This document shows, one piece after another, positions 50,030 through 59,007 of a stretch of DNA of 64,000 nt. A model generated the notes under the pieces. That model was given only the letters and a program-made list of their open reading frames with translations, did no database searches and was not told where the DNA came from. A program made the position numbers and the translations under genes. Each line of letters starts with the position of its first letter. Position 1 is the stretch's first letter. This stretch comes from Ferribacterium limneticum. GTDB lineage: Bacteria; Pseudomonadota; Gammaproteobacteria; Burkholderiales; Rhodocyclaceae. The stretch covers positions 3,573,501 to 3,637,500 of the forward strand of contig NZ_CP075191.1 in the NCBI RefSeq assembly GCF_020510625.1, in the 5' to 3' direction.

Positions 50030-52633
50030 ATGAAAACAGATACCCCCCAGACCGTCTATCTCAAGGACTACACCGTCCCCGCCTACCTGGTCGACACCGT
50101 CGATCTCGATTTCAACATCGAAACCGGCGGCACGACGGTGACCGCGACCTTGGCCATGCGCCGCAACCCGGCCGCCGCCAGCCAGCCGCTGATCCTCGAT
50201 GGCGATGAACTGGAAACGCTGAGTGTCACAGTCGACGGCCACCAGGTGCCCTTTGCGGCCACCGCCAGCACCCTGACCATCAGCGATCTGCCGGAAAGCT
50301 TCACGCTGCAGACCGTCGTCCGCATCGACCCGGACAAGAACACCCGGCTGTCCGGCCTGTACCGCTCGGCCGACGGCTATTTCACCCAATGCGAAGCGCA
50401 GGGTTTCCGCCGCATCACCTGGTTCCTCGACCGGCCGGACGTGATGTCGACCTACACCGTCACGCTGCATGCCGATCAAGCGACCTACCCGGTGCTGCTC
50501 GCCAACGGCAACCCGGTCGATGCTGGCCAGGAAGCCAATGGCCGTCACTGGGCCAAATGGGCCGACCCGTTCAAGAAGCCAGCCTATCTGTTCGCCGTTG
50601 TCGCCGGCAAGCTCGATGTACTGAAGGACACGTTCAAGACGGCCTCCGGCCGCAGCGTGCAACTCGCCATCTACGTCGAGCCGGGCAAGCTCGACCAGTG
50701 CCCGCACGCCATGGCCGCGCTGCAGAAATCCATGAAATGGGACGAAGAACGCTTCGGTCTCGAATGCGATCTCGACCATTACATGATCGTCGCCGTCGGC
50801 GACTTCAACATGGGCGCCATGGAGAACAAGGGCCTGAACATCTTCAACACCAAGTATGTGCTGGCGCGCAGCGACGTCGCCACCGACGTCGATTTCGAGA
50901 ACATCGACCGCGTCGTCGCCCACGAATATTTCCACAACTGGACCGGCAACCGCGTCACTTGCCGCGACTGGTTCCAGCTCTCGCTGAAGGAGGGCCTGAC
51001 CGTTTTCCGCGACCAGGAATTCGGCGCCGACCTGCACAACCGGCAGACCGCCCGTATCCGCGAAGTACGCGGCCTGCGCGCCGCCCAGTTCCCCGAAGAC
51101 GCCGGCCCGATGGCGCATCCAATCCGCCCGGCCAGCTTCGTCGAGATCAACAATTTCTACACCTCGACGGTCTACGAAAAGGGTGCCGAAGTCATCCGCA
51201 TGATCCAGACCCTGATCGGCCGCGACGGCTTCCGCAAGGGCATGGACGAATACTTCCGCCGCCACGACGGCCAGGCCGTCACCTGCGAGGATTTCGTCGC
51301 CGCGATGGCCGCCGCCTCCGGTTTCGACTTCACCCAATTCATGCGCTGGTACAACCAGTCCGGCACGCCGCACGTCGCGGCGGACGGCTATTTCGATGCC
51401 GAGAGCAAGACCTACACACTGACCTGCACGCAATCGAACACCCGCGCCAGCGACGAGCAGCCCTACCTGATCCCGATCCGCGTCGCCCTGTTCGCCGAAG
51501 ACGGCACGCTGCTTCCGGGCAGCGAACGCCTGCTGCAGATGACGGCGACGACGCAATCCTTCGTCTTCAACGAGGTAAGCGAAGAACCCGTGCCCTCGCT
51601 GCTGCGCGACTTCTCGGCCCCGGTCACACTCGATTTCGACTACACACCGGAACAGCTGACCCTGCTGCTGGCCCACGAAAGCGACCTGTTCAACGCCTGG
51701 GAAGCAGGGCAGCGCCTGGCTTCGACCCTGATCCTCGACGCCACGGCCGCCATCGCCGCCGGTCAGGCTCCGGTCTGGCCAGGCAGCTTCGTCGACGCCG
51801 CCCGCCGCCTGCTACAGACACAGGCCCAGCGCGGCGCCGCCTTTGTCGCCGAAGCCCTGACCCTGCCTGGTGAATCGACGCTGGCCGAAGCGCTGGACGT
51901 CGTCAATCCCGACGCCCTGCACGCCGCCCGCAACGCTCTGCGCCGGCACCTGGCCGAGCAACTCGAAGGTGAATTCTCCGGTCTTTACGCCGGGCTCGCC
52001 CCCAACACCGCCTACGCGCCGAGCAGCGAACAGGCCGGCCGTCGCGCGCTGCGCAATGTCTGCCTCGGCTACCTGCTCGAACTCGATACGCCGGCGGTCC
52101 GGCAACTGGCCTTGCAGCAATTCCGCGGTGCCGACAACATGACCGACCAGTTCGCCGCGCTGTCGGTGCTGGCCAACGTCAATGCCGATACCTGCCCGGA
52201 GCGCGACACGGCGCTGGCCGATTTTTATGCCCGCTGGCAACACGAAGCGCTGGTCGTCGACAAGTGGCTGGCCGTGCAATCGACCAGCCGCCGCCCGGAT
52301 ACACTGGCCACGGTCAAAACACTCACCGCCCACCCGGCCTTCGACATCGGCAATCCGAACAAGGTCTATTCACTGATCCGCGCCTTCGGGGCCAATCTGG
52401 CGCGCTTCAATGCCGCCGATGGCAGCGCTTACGCCTTCATCGCCGAGCGGGTGATCGAACTGCACGACCGCAACCCACAGGTCGCCTCACGCCTCGCCCG
52501 TTGCTTCGATCGCTGGAAGAAGTTCGATGCCAGCCGCCAAGCTCACGCCCGTGCCGCCCTGGAAAGCATTCGCGACCACGCCGGCTTGTCGCGTGACGTG
52601 CTGGAAGTCGTGACACGTTCGCTCGGGGGTTGA
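50030..52633 (+). CDS. pepN: Aminopeptidase N (M1 family)
   Basis: A broad zinc aminopeptidase of 867 residues. The exopeptidase motif GAMENKG is at about residues 263-269 and the zinc motif HEYFH with downstream Glu (VVAHEYFHNWTGNRVTCRDWFQLSLKEGLT) at about 299-328. The C-terminal half is the helical PepN-type domain. Monocistronic; the gap after it carries a candidate small RNA. Confidence 0.96.
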   Translation: MKTDTPQTVYLKDYTVPAYLVDTVDLDFNIETGGTTVTATLAMRRNPAAASQPLILDGDELETLSVTVDGHQVPFAATASTLTISDLPESFTLQTVVRIDPDKNTRLSGLYRSADGYFTQCEAQGFRRITWFLDRPDVMSTYTVTLHADQATYPVLLANGNPVDAGQEANGRHWAKWADPFKKPAYLFAVVAGKLDVLKDTFKTASGRSVQLAIYVEPGKLDQCPHAMAALQKSMKWDEERFGLECDLDHYMIVAVGDFNMGAMENKGLNIFNTKYVLARSDVATDVDFENIDRVVAHEYFHNWTGNRVTCRDWFQLSLKEGLTVFRDQEFGADLHNRQTARIREVRGLRAAQFPEDAGPMAHPIRPASFVEINNFYTSTVYEKGAEVIRMIQTLIGRDGFRKGMDEYFRRHDGQAVTCEDFVAAMAAASGFDFTQFMRWYNQSGTPHVAADGYFDAESKTYTLTCTQSNTRASDEQPYLIPIRVALFAEDGTLLPGSERLLQMTATTQSFVFNEVSEEPVPSLLRDFSAPVTLDFDYTPEQLTLLLAHESDLFNAWEAGQRLASTLILDATAAIAAGQAPVWPGSFVDAARRLLQTQAQRGAAFVAEALTLPGESTLAEALDVVNPDALHAARNALRRHLAEQLEGEFSGLYAGLAPNTAYAPSSEQAGRRALRNVCLGYLLELDTPAVRQLALQQFRGADNMTDQFAALSVLANVNADTCPERDTALADFYARWQHEALVVDKWLAVQSTSRRPDTLATVKTLTAHPAFDIGNPNKVYSLIRAFGANLARFNAADGSAYAFIAERVIELHDRNPQVASRLARCFDRWKKFDASRQAHARAALESIRDHAGLSRDVLEVVTRSLGG

Positions 52634-52678
52634 GCGAGCCTGACACACATAGCGATACGCACTGTTGCAAACGGTTAC

Positions 52679-52707
52679 TTGAAACAGGGAAGGTCAGGCC
52701 TTATCTT
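52679..52707 (+). promoter_or_regulatory. Sigma-70-like promoter of the candidate small RNA
   Basis: TTGAAA (52679-52684), a 17-base spacer and TATCTT (52702-52707), giving a predicted start near 52713. It lies outside pepN and points at the two stem-loops that follow. Confidence 0.6.
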
Positions 52708-52712
52708 GGACA

Positions 52713-52810
52713 CATGCGCTGACCAGACATCAGCCTTGACGGCCACCCCCTCCCCCAAACCTCCTGGCCGTCCAGAAAGCCCCGTACCTCCCCCAGTACG
52801 GGGCTTTCGC
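52713..52810 (+). ncRNA. Candidate small RNA with anti-Shine-Dalgarno loop
   Basis: About 98 bases with two strong consecutive stem-loops. The first is GACGGCCA/TGGCCGTC (52738-52772), with a C-rich loop containing ACCTCCT (52759-52765), the complement of the ribosome-binding consensus AGGAGGT. The second is GAAAGCCCCGTAC/GTACGGGGCTTTC (52775-52807) with loop CTCCCCCA, serving as terminator. The layout resembles the betaproteobacterial toxic small RNA family known to carry an anti-SD motif. Alternatively it is simply a leader plus terminator. Confidence 0.55.
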
Positions 52811-52847
52811 CTTTCTGCAGCGGGCATTTCGGATTATTCTTGCCGCC

Positions 52848-53339
52848 ATGGCCAAGCGCAGAAAAAAGAAGATCGAACGTGTCATTCATCTCTCTGCCGG
52901 GCCATTGCCTGCGCGTCTGGCTGAGCGCTTCATCGGCCAGCCGCTGATCTTCTGCGACGCTAGCCAGTTACGCCACGGCGGGCTGGCTGCCGTCCTGTTT
53001 GCGCATGCCGGAGCCGACCCAGTGATGGCAACCCGCACCGTGCCCGTCATTGGCAGCAACGAACTCGAACTGCAGGCTGCCGTTTTTGCGCTGGAACAAG
53101 CCGGCCTGCACTTCCCGGAGCGGCCGCTGACCTTATTTTCAGACAATCAGGATGCCGTCACCAGACTGAATCTGGCGAAGACGGCAGGCCTGGCCCAGGA
53201 CCCTGAGCTGACCGGCACGTTTCCTGCACTGGATCTTGGTGCGCTGCTGGCCAATGCCAGCATTTGCTGGATCAAGGGGCATTCGGCCTGCCGCGGCAAT
53301 GCGCTGGCCGACCAGCATGCCCGGTCGGCTGCTGCTTGA
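52848..53339 (+). CDS. RNase H-fold protein
   Basis: A 163-residue protein with an unusually basic start (AKRRKKKIERVI) and the full set of RNase H-fold acidic positions: Asp in IFCDASQ, Glu in NELELQAAVFAL, Asp in LFSDNQDAV and Asp in GNALADQHA, after the KGHSACRGN loop. This is the DEDD pattern of RNase HI-like proteins, although the surrounding sequence is not that of housekeeping rnhA. It may process RNA in RNA:DNA hybrids; the substrate is not known. It starts 40 bases after the small RNA terminator. Confidence 0.68.
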   Translation: MAKRRKKKIERVIHLSAGPLPARLAERFIGQPLIFCDASQLRHGGLAAVLFAHAGADPVMATRTVPVIGSNELELQAAVFALEQAGLHFPERPLTLFSDNQDAVTRLNLAKTAGLAQDPELTGTFPALDLGALLANASICWIKGHSACRGNALADQHARSAAA

Positions 53340-53375
53340 TCAGACCTAGCCGGGTTTCACGCCCAAGTTACTGGC

Positions 53376-53894
53376 TTAATCCCGAATCCACGGCCGCAAT
53401 AACTGACGCAGCGCCGCCTCGTTATAGCCACTGATCACCTCGTCCCCAACCTTGATCAGGGGCACGCCGTTGCCACCCAGTTTCTTGTGCTCGCTGAGGG
53501 CTATCGAGCTTTTCTCGATGTCGTGTTCGGTATAGCGAATGCCATTGGCGGCAAAGAACTCGCGGCTCATCTTGCAGTAGCCGCACCAGTCCGTGGCGTA
53601 AAGCAGCACTTCCGGTTGACTGGCTGTCATCGCAGCCTCGGCTTGTGCGCTTCGTTGCTGCAACAATGGCCGGCCAAACCAGAAGGCCACACCAAAGGCC
53701 AGCAGCACCAGCAGCCATTTGCCCGCACCGCCACGGCGCTCTGGGCCCATCGTGATCGCGTACTGGCGCAGGCTATCCGGTGGCAGTGAATTGCCCGCCT
53801 TGGCGTAGGCGCGTTCGCACGATGGGCACTGCCAGTCCGGGCTCTGGTCGCCAGGCCGGCGGGCATAGTTGCAATGGGGGCAGATTTGGCTCAT
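53376..53894 (-). CDS. Membrane-anchored zinc-ribbon glutaredoxin
   Basis: A 172-residue protein in three parts. It has an N-terminal zinc ribbon (CPHCNYARRPGDQSPDWQCPSC, two CxxC pairs), a membrane helix near residues 57-75 (WLLVLLAFGVAFWFG), and a C-terminal glutaredoxin domain with active site CGYC in YATDWCGYCKMSREFF. GVPLIKVGDEVISGYNEAAL supplies the cis-Pro/GxN region. The ribbon would be cytoplasmic and the glutaredoxin on the other side of the membrane, or both at the inner face. It lies 20 bases downstream of algR. Confidence 0.75.
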   Translation of the reverse strand: MSQICPHCNYARRPGDQSPDWQCPSCERAYAKAGNSLPPDSLRQYAITMGPERRGGAGKWLLVLLAFGVAFWFGRPLLQQRSAQAEAAMTASQPEVLLYATDWCGYCKMSREFFAANGIRYTEHDIEKSSIALSEHKKLGGNGVPLIKVGDEVISGYNEAALRQLLRPWIRD

Positions 53895-53914
53895 CGATAT
53901 TTCTCGTCAGGATT

Positions 53915-54697
53915 TCAGGCGTGCTTGACCAAGGCCTTGGCCGGGGCCCATTGCCGACGACTGACCGGCAGCTTTTCCGGAACACCGCGCAGCAGCGCCC
54001 AACCGTAGGCCTCGGCGTCGTCCACGGCAGTCTTTTCAAAGCCGGCCAGTGCCGTCTTGGCAACCAGCACGGCCCGATGCAGGCGCAGGAAGCGGTCGGC
54101 AAACTCGGTTTCAAGGTGGGTCAATGCCTCATCAAGCAGGTATTCACGTTCGACAGTACGGGCGGTAACATATTTGAGATCGGCCTTGAAGTAGAGCACC
54201 TCGGCGATCGGCACCAGCAACAGCCGGCCACGTTCGTGACAGGAAAGATGGGTGCGCCCGCCACCGCGCACCTCCTGGCCAATGCCGGCAAGCAGCGCGG
54301 CATCCGGGCGCGGCCCCGGCACCTTTTGCAGGGCAGCAAGCAGACGCTGGGCCCGGACCGGTTTCAACAGGTAATCGACGGCGTTGAGATCAAAAGCCTG
54401 GACGGCGTAGTTGTCGTAGGCCGTGGTAAAAATCACCGCCGGCGGCTTTTCAAAACGACCAAGATGGGTCGCCAGTTCGATGCCATCCATGCCCGGCATG
54501 CGGATGTCGGCCAGCACCACGTCGACCGTCTGTTCGCGCAGAATTTCCAGTGCCAGCAAGCCGTTGGCTGCTTCGCCCACCACCTCGCTCGGCAGTTGCA
54601 CGGCAAGATCGGAGAGCAAGGCACGCAGGCGGTCACGCGCCAGCGGCTCGTCATCGACGATCAGGAGTTTCAGTGGGGCAACGGGTGACGTTGACAT
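53915..54697 (-). CDS. algR: LytTR response regulator (AlgR type)
   Basis: A 260-residue regulator with a receiver domain (LLIVDDEPLARDRLRALL; phospho-acceptor Asp in VVLADIRMPGMDG; Lys in LLKPV) and a C-terminal LytTR DNA-binding domain (about residues 150-250). AlgR orthologues govern adhesion, virulence or motility in pseudomonads. Its start lies within the end of the kinase gene (28-base overlap), and hemC/argH neighbourhood conservation supports the AlgR/AlgZ identity. Confidence 0.85.
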   Translation of the reverse strand: MSTSPVAPLKLLIVDDEPLARDRLRALLSDLAVQLPSEVVGEAANGLLALEILREQTVDVVLADIRMPGMDGIELATHLGRFEKPPAVIFTTAYDNYAVQAFDLNAVDYLLKPVRAQRLLAALQKVPGPRPDAALLAGIGQEVRGGGRTHLSCHERGRLLLVPIAEVLYFKADLKYVTARTVEREYLLDEALTHLETEFADRFLRLHRAVLVAKTALAGFEKTAVDDAEAYGWALLRGVPEKLPVSRRQWAPAKALVKHA

Positions 54698-55689
54698 GGC
54701 AGGATGATGCGAACCTCATAACAGTTATCGCCGACCTCGATTTCCAGCCGGGCTTCAAGATCGTAATACAAGGCCAGACGTTCGCGGATATTGGCCACCG
54801 CCATCTGGTTGCCAGCGGCATGCTGGGCCTGACCGGCGGTCGGATTGGCAATGGCGATACGCAACTCATCCCCCTTCTGCTCGATGCCAATGCGGACGGT
54901 ACCGCCCTCCTGAGCAGGCTCGATGCCGTGATAGACGGCATTTTCCAGCAGCGGCTGCAACATCAGCGGAGGGATCGGCAGGGCCAGGGAGACATCCCCG
55001 ATTTGCCAGTCGACGGAAAGACGCTCCCCCAAGCGGAGGTTTTCCAACTCCAGATACTGCTTGGCCAGCGCGATTTCGTCGGCCAGACTGACCAGTTCGC
55101 AAGGATCGCGCATCGCGGCCCGGAACAGATCGGACAATGACTCAAGCGCAGCCTCGGCCTCTTGTGGCCGGGCCCGGATCAAGGACAGCACGGCATTCAG
55201 TGAATTGAAAAGGAAGTGCGGCCGAATGCGGGCATTGAGCGCCGCCAGCCTTGCCTCGGCCTGCGCCGGCGAGAAGGCACGCGAACGGAGCTCGAAATAG
55301 GTCAGCAACAAAGCAGTCATGGCCACCGCCAGCAGCATGGCCCGCAACACACCACCAGACTCGACCAGCCCCATCGAACGCGCATAGAGGAAAAACGCCG
55401 CCGAAACGCCCCCGGCAAGGGCCAGCACGCAGGCCTGACCGACGCGCAGGGGCAGCCGCCAAAGGATGTCCCGGGATAATGACAAGGCCCCGAGGCAGAG
55501 CAAAAGCAGCGGCTCGACCACCGCCGCCAATTCGATGTACTGCCCCATCCAGCCGGCGATATCGGCGGATTGCACGAGCGCCGCCAGGGCGGCCAGCGCA
55601 TTGATGCCGAGCAGCACGCGCAACATCACCCCGAAATTGCGCCAGTCGGGCAAGGGGTAGGTTGCTGGAAAGTGCCGTATACTTGTCAT
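54670..55689 (-). CDS. algZ: Sensor histidine kinase (AlgZ/FimS, LytS-like)
   Basis: A 339-residue membrane kinase. Four or more hydrophobic segments fill residues 20-150, then a His_kinase (PF06580) domain with phospho-acceptor His in RIRPHFLFNSLNAVLSLIRARP. The ATPase N-box is PPLMLQPLLENAVYHGIEP and the Gly-rich motif is degenerate, typical of LytS/AlgZ. ATG 55687-55689 opens the membrane region; the open frame extends much further upstream only as an antisense frame of argH. Divergent from argH by 57 bases. Confidence 0.85.
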   Translation of the reverse strand: MTSIRHFPATYPLPDWRNFGVMLRVLLGINALAALAALVQSADIAGWMGQYIELAAVVEPLLLLCLGALSLSRDILWRLPLRVGQACVLALAGGVSAAFFLYARSMGLVESGGVLRAMLLAVAMTALLLTYFELRSRAFSPAQAEARLAALNARIRPHFLFNSLNAVLSLIRARPQEAEAALESLSDLFRAAMRDPCELVSLADEIALAKQYLELENLRLGERLSVDWQIGDVSLALPIPPLMLQPLLENAVYHGIEPAQEGGTVRIGIEQKGDELRIAIANPTAGQAQHAAGNQMAVANIRERLALYYDLEARLEIEVGDNCYEVRIILPCQRHPLPH

Positions 55690-55746
55690 CTTTGTGCGGG
55701 TTTGTTCCAAATTCGTCGCCGATTTGCCCCATTCTAGACCAGAGTC

Positions 55747-57135
55747 ATGACTTCCAACGCCAATCAATATACTTGGGCCGGCCGCTTCTCCGAGCCGGTC
55801 TCCGATCTCGTCAAACGCTACACCGCCTCGGTCGATTTCGATCAGCGCATGTGGCGTCAGGACATCCGCGGCTCGCTGGCCCACGCCCGCATGCTGGCCA
55901 AACAGGGCATCATCGCCGCCGCCGACCTGGCCGATATCGAACGCGGCATGGCCATCGTTACCGAGGAAATAGAGTCGGGTAAATTCGAGTGGTCGCTCGA
56001 CCTCGAAGACGTGCACCTCAACATCGAGAAGCGCCTGACCGCCCTCGTCGGCGATGCCGGCAAACGCCTGCATACCGGCCGCTCGCGCAACGACCAGGTG
56101 GCCACCGACATCCGACTCTACCTGCGCGATTCGATCGACGACATCCTCGTGTTGATCAAGGCTTTCCGTTCGGCGCTGGTCGATCTGGCCGAGAAGGAAG
56201 CGGCGACGCCGATGCCCGGCTTCACGCATTTGCAGGTCGCCCAGCCGGTCACCTTCGGCCACCACATGCTGGCCTATTTCGAAATGTTCGGCCGCGATGC
56301 CGAGCGTCTCGTCGACTGCCGCAAGCGCGTTGCCCGCCTGCCGCTCGGCGCCGCCGCACTGGCCGGCACGACCTACCCGATCGACCGTGAATTCGTCGCC
56401 GAACAACTCGGCTTCGAAGGCGTTTGTGAAAACTCGCTCGATGCCGTGTCGGATCGCGACTTCGCCATCGAATTCACCTCGGCCTGCGCCCTGCTGATGA
56501 TGCACATCAGCCGCCTGTCGGAAGAACTGGTCATGTGGATGAGTCCGCGCATCGGTTTCATCCAGATCGCCGACCGCTTCTGCACCGGCTCGTCGATCAT
56601 GCCGCAGAAGAAGAATCCGGACGTCCCGGAACTGGCGCGTGGCAAGACCGGCCGCGTCTATGGCCAGTTGATGAGCCTGCTCACCCTGATGAAATCGCAG
56701 CCGCTGGCCTACAACAAGGACAATCAGGAAGATAAAGAACCGCTGTTCGACGCCGTCGACACGGTGACCGACACCCTTCGTATCTTTGCTGACATGGCCG
56801 GCGGCATCACCGTCAAGCCGGAAGCGATGAAGGCCGCGCTGACCCAGGGCTTCGCCACCGCGACCGACCTCGCCGACTACCTGGTCAAGAAGGGCCTGCC
56901 CTTCCGCGACGCGCACGAAGCCGTCGGCCACGCCGTCAAGGCCGCCGAAGCCAAGGGTGTCGACCTGCCGCAACTGACGCTGGACGAAATCCGCGCCTTC
57001 TGCCCGCAAGTCGAAAGCGACGTTTTTGCCGTGTTGACCGTAGAAGGCTCGCTGGCCAGCCGCAATCACATTGGCGGCACCGCCCCCGAACAGGTCAAAG
57101 CCGCCATCGCCCGCGCCCGTCAGCGTCTGGGCTGA
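55747..57135 (+). CDS. argH: Argininosuccinate lyase
   Basis: Splits argininosuccinate into arginine and fumarate. The 462 residues include the signature [12 protein letters not shown] (about residues 282-293), the [12 protein letters not shown] motif near residue 110 and [18 protein letters not shown]. Monocistronic with a strong terminator. The argH-algZ-algR-hemC neighbourhood is conserved with pseudomonads, although pepN and other genes are interposed here. Confidence 0.97.
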   Translation: MTSNANQYTWAGRFSEPVSDLVKRYTASVDFDQRMWRQDIRGSLAHARMLAKQGIIAAADLADIERGMAIVTEEIESGKFEWSLDLEDVHLNIEKRLTALVGDAGKRLHTGRSRNDQVATDIRLYLRDSIDDILVLIKAFRSALVDLAEKEAATPMPGFTHLQVAQPVTFGHHMLAYFEMFGRDAERLVDCRKRVARLPLGAAALAGTTYPIDREFVAEQLGFEGVCENSLDAVSDRDFAIEFTSACALLMMHISRLSEELVMWMSPRIGFIQIADRFCTGSSIMPQKKNPDVPELARGKTGRVYGQLMSLLTLMKSQPLAYNKDNQEDKEPLFDAVDTVTDTLRIFADMAGGITVKPEAMKAALTQGFATATDLADYLVKKGLPFRDAHEAVGHAVKAAEAKGVDLPQLTLDEIRAFCPQVESDVFAVLTVEGSLASRNHIGGTAPEQVKAAIARARQRLG

Positions 57136-57151
57136 TTCGCCAACTCGCAGC

Positions 57152-57187
57152 AAAAAGCCGCCAGGTTAAACCCGGCGGCTTTTTTTG
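57152..57187 (+). terminator. Rho-independent terminator of argH
   Basis: AAAAAGCCGCC, an 11-base loop, GGCGGC and TTTTTTT. Confidence 0.9.
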
Positions 57188-57285
57188 CGCCGAACAAGTT
57201 AGAGGTTTAATATATAAGCGAACGTTGATATTTAATCCGGGTGATTGATCAACGCCACTAATAATTAACTACCAGGTAGAACAGC

Positions 57286-57663
57286 ATGTACAAAACCGTT
57301 GTCGACAACACGCCGCTCATCAAGGTCAGCAGCGCCAAGCACGAAGCCAATTATTCGGTGAATGGCTCCCTGATGAACCCGCTCGAAGCCTTCTACGCCG
57401 CGCTCGCCGCCTGTGCTGCGGTTTACGCCAAGAAAGCCTGCAAGGAACTCGGCATCCCGGCCGAAGGCATCGAAATCGCCTGCAAGCCCTTCGCCGGCCC
57501 CGGCGGTCCGCTGACGCTGGCCAAATTCAAAAGCGACGTGCACTTCCCCGAGCATTTCACGACTGAACAAAAAGCCAAAATCCTCGACAGCATCGCCCAT
57601 TGCGCCGTCAAGGAAATCGTCATGGATGGCCCGAGCATCGAGTTTCAGGTCGCTGAAGTTTGA
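57286..57663 (+). CDS. OsmC-family peroxidase-like protein
   Basis: A 125-residue OsmC/Ohr-fold protein. Cys residues occur in LAACAAVYAKKAC and, at the second conserved place, HCAVKEI, the pattern of OsmC thiol peroxidases that reduce organic hydroperoxides. NPLEAFYAALAACAAV is the family's first Cys helix. Upstream (57190-57285) is AT-rich with TTAATATATAAG, a plausible promoter. The function as a peroxidase is inferred from the family. Confidence 0.82.
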   Translation: MYKTVVDNTPLIKVSSAKHEANYSVNGSLMNPLEAFYAALAACAAVYAKKACKELGIPAEGIEIACKPFAGPGGPLTLAKFKSDVHFPEHFTTEQKAKILDSIAHCAVKEIVMDGPSIEFQVAEV

Positions 57664-57681
57664 ATCGGCCAAACGAGCAAT

Positions 57682-57712
57682 AAAAAACCCGGGGACCAGC
57701 CCCGGGTTTTTT
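57682..57712. terminator. Bidirectional Rho-independent terminator
   Basis: AAAAAACCCGGGG-ACCAG-CCCCGGGTTTTTT between the convergent OsmC-like gene and grxD. Confidence 0.93.
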
Positions 57713-57731
57713 GTTTCTGCTGCCTGAACAA

Positions 57732-58052
57732 TCAGGCAGCAATGCCTTCCAGCATCTGCTGCAGCTCGCCGGTCTGGTACATCTCTTTCATGATGTCGCA
57801 GCCGCCGACGAATTCGCCCTTGATGTAGAGCTGCGGAATGGTCGGCCAGTTGGCGTATTCCTTGACGCCGTTGCGGACTTCCTCATCGGCCAGCACGTTG
57901 ACGGTGACGAAATCATTGACGCCGCAGACCTTCAGGATCTGCACGGCGGTGGCGGAAAAACCGCACTGCGGGAAGCGGGCATCGCCCTTCATGTAAAGAA
58001 CGACCGGGTTTCCGGTCACGGTGGCGTGGATGCGTTGCTGAACGTCGGACAT
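57732..58052 (-). CDS. grxD: Monothiol glutaredoxin (Grx4/GrxD)
   Basis: A 106-residue monothiol glutaredoxin with active site CGFS (KGDARFPQCGFSATAVQIL), WPTIPQLYI with cis-Pro and GGCDIMKEM. These proteins carry or transfer [2Fe-2S] clusters with BolA partners. ATG at 58050-58052 opens the domain (an upstream ATG at 58088 is inside the gap). It follows prmC by 13 bases. Confidence 0.94.
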   Translation of the reverse strand: MSDVQQRIHATVTGNPVVLYMKGDARFPQCGFSATAVQILKVCGVNDFVTVNVLADEEVRNGVKEYANWPTIPQLYIKGEFVGGCDIMKEMYQTGELQQMLEGIAA

Positions 58053-58065
58053 AATTTCTCCTGAT

Positions 58066-58914
58066 TTAAAGATGGGCGCCTGAAACACGGTCTATGCCGG
58101 CCAGGTCGGGAAAAGTGGATGCGGCTTTGAACCCTGCCGCGGTCAATAAGTTCCGGCTCGCCTCACCCTGATCGTAGCCGTGCTCGAAAAGCAGCCAGCC
58201 ACCGGGGTTCAGATGCGCCGCTGCATCAGCGACGATGCGGCGAATGCAGGCCAGACCATCGCCGCCGAGCTCCTGGTCAGTCAAGGCCATCCGCGGCTCA
58301 TGCGGCAGGCCATTCAGTTCCAGATGCGGATCGCCTTCCGCCACGTAAGGCGGATTGGAAACGATCATGTCAAACTGCCGCCCGGCCAAGGGCGTAAACC
58401 AGTCACCTTCGTAAAAATCGATCTTCGCCCCCAGCCGGCCCGCATTGTTGCTAGCCACCGCCAGAGCACCGGGCGACAGATCCAGTGCCGATACTTTGGC
58501 TGCCGCGCATTCCAGCGCCAGTGATATGGCAACGATGCCCGACCCGGTACCAAGATCGATAACCGTCGGGGCCACCAATCCGTGCAGCTTCTCCAGCGCC
58601 AACTCGATCAGTACTTCGGTTTCCGGCCGCGGGATCAGCACTTCGGGCGACACCTGAAAGACCCGTCCGCGAAACTCCGCTTCGCCGACCAGATAGGCCA
58701 GTGGTTCGCCAGCCGCCCGACGCCCCAACAACAATTCGAACTGCTCCTGTTCCGAGGCTTCCAGCCTCTTCTCTGGGTGCATTAGTAAATCGTTATATCG
58801 ATAACCACCGACATGCTCGAGCATCAGTCGCGTTTCCAAGCGAGCGGACTCTATACCCGCTTCTGCCAAAATTGCTTGCCCTCTACGCCAATTTGCCCCG
58901 ATGGACGGCACCAC
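58066..58914 (-). CDS. prmC: Peptide chain release factor N5-glutamine methyltransferase
   Basis: Methylates the GGQ glutamine of release factors. About 283 residues with the SAM motif VIDLGTGSGIVAISLALE and the catalytic NPPY motif (IVSNPPYVAEGDPHL). The start is set at GTG 58912-58914 or the adjacent GTG, behind TTTTGGAG. A stem-loop GGGCGGC/GCTGCCC with TTTT lies immediately upstream (58935-58958 region), and prfA, which usually precedes prmC, is absent here. This may reflect a rearrangement. Confidence 0.9.
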   Translation of the reverse strand: MVPSIGANWRRGQAILAEAGIESARLETRLMLEHVGGYRYNDLLMHPEKRLEASEQEQFELLLGRRAAGEPLAYLVGEAEFRGRVFQVSPEVLIPRPETEVLIELALEKLHGLVAPTVIDLGTGSGIVAISLALECAAAKVSALDLSPGALAVASNNAGRLGAKIDFYEGDWFTPLAGRQFDMIVSNPPYVAEGDPHLELNGLPHEPRMALTDQELGGDGLACIRRIVADAAAHLNPGGWLLFEHGYDQGEASRNLLTAAGFKAASTFPDLAGIDRVSGAHL

Positions 58915-58934
58915 TACTCCAAAAGAAATGAAAA

Positions 58935-58960
58935 GGGCAGCCAAAGAGCCGCCCTTCTGA
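58935..58960 (-). terminator. Stem-loop upstream of prmC
   Basis: On the minus strand AAGGGCGGC-TCTTTG-GCTGCCCTTTTC, followed by a T-rich stretch. It looks like the terminator of the orphan regulator gene at 59008, or an attenuator in front of prmC. Confidence 0.7.
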
Positions 58961-59007
58961 TTATACCGGTTTGGCTTCAGCCCCCGGGCACCTGGAAACA
59001 GGCCCCG

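Noticed and set aside
49688..51676. 662-codon minus-strand frame opposite pepN
   Set aside because: Antisense to intact aminopeptidase N; no ribosome-binding site and low-complexity Gly/Val/Arg composition.
55690..57153. N-terminal extension of the algZ frame over argH
   Set aside because: The frame is open to 57153 but antisense to argH; the kinase's membrane region begins at the ATG at 55687-55689.
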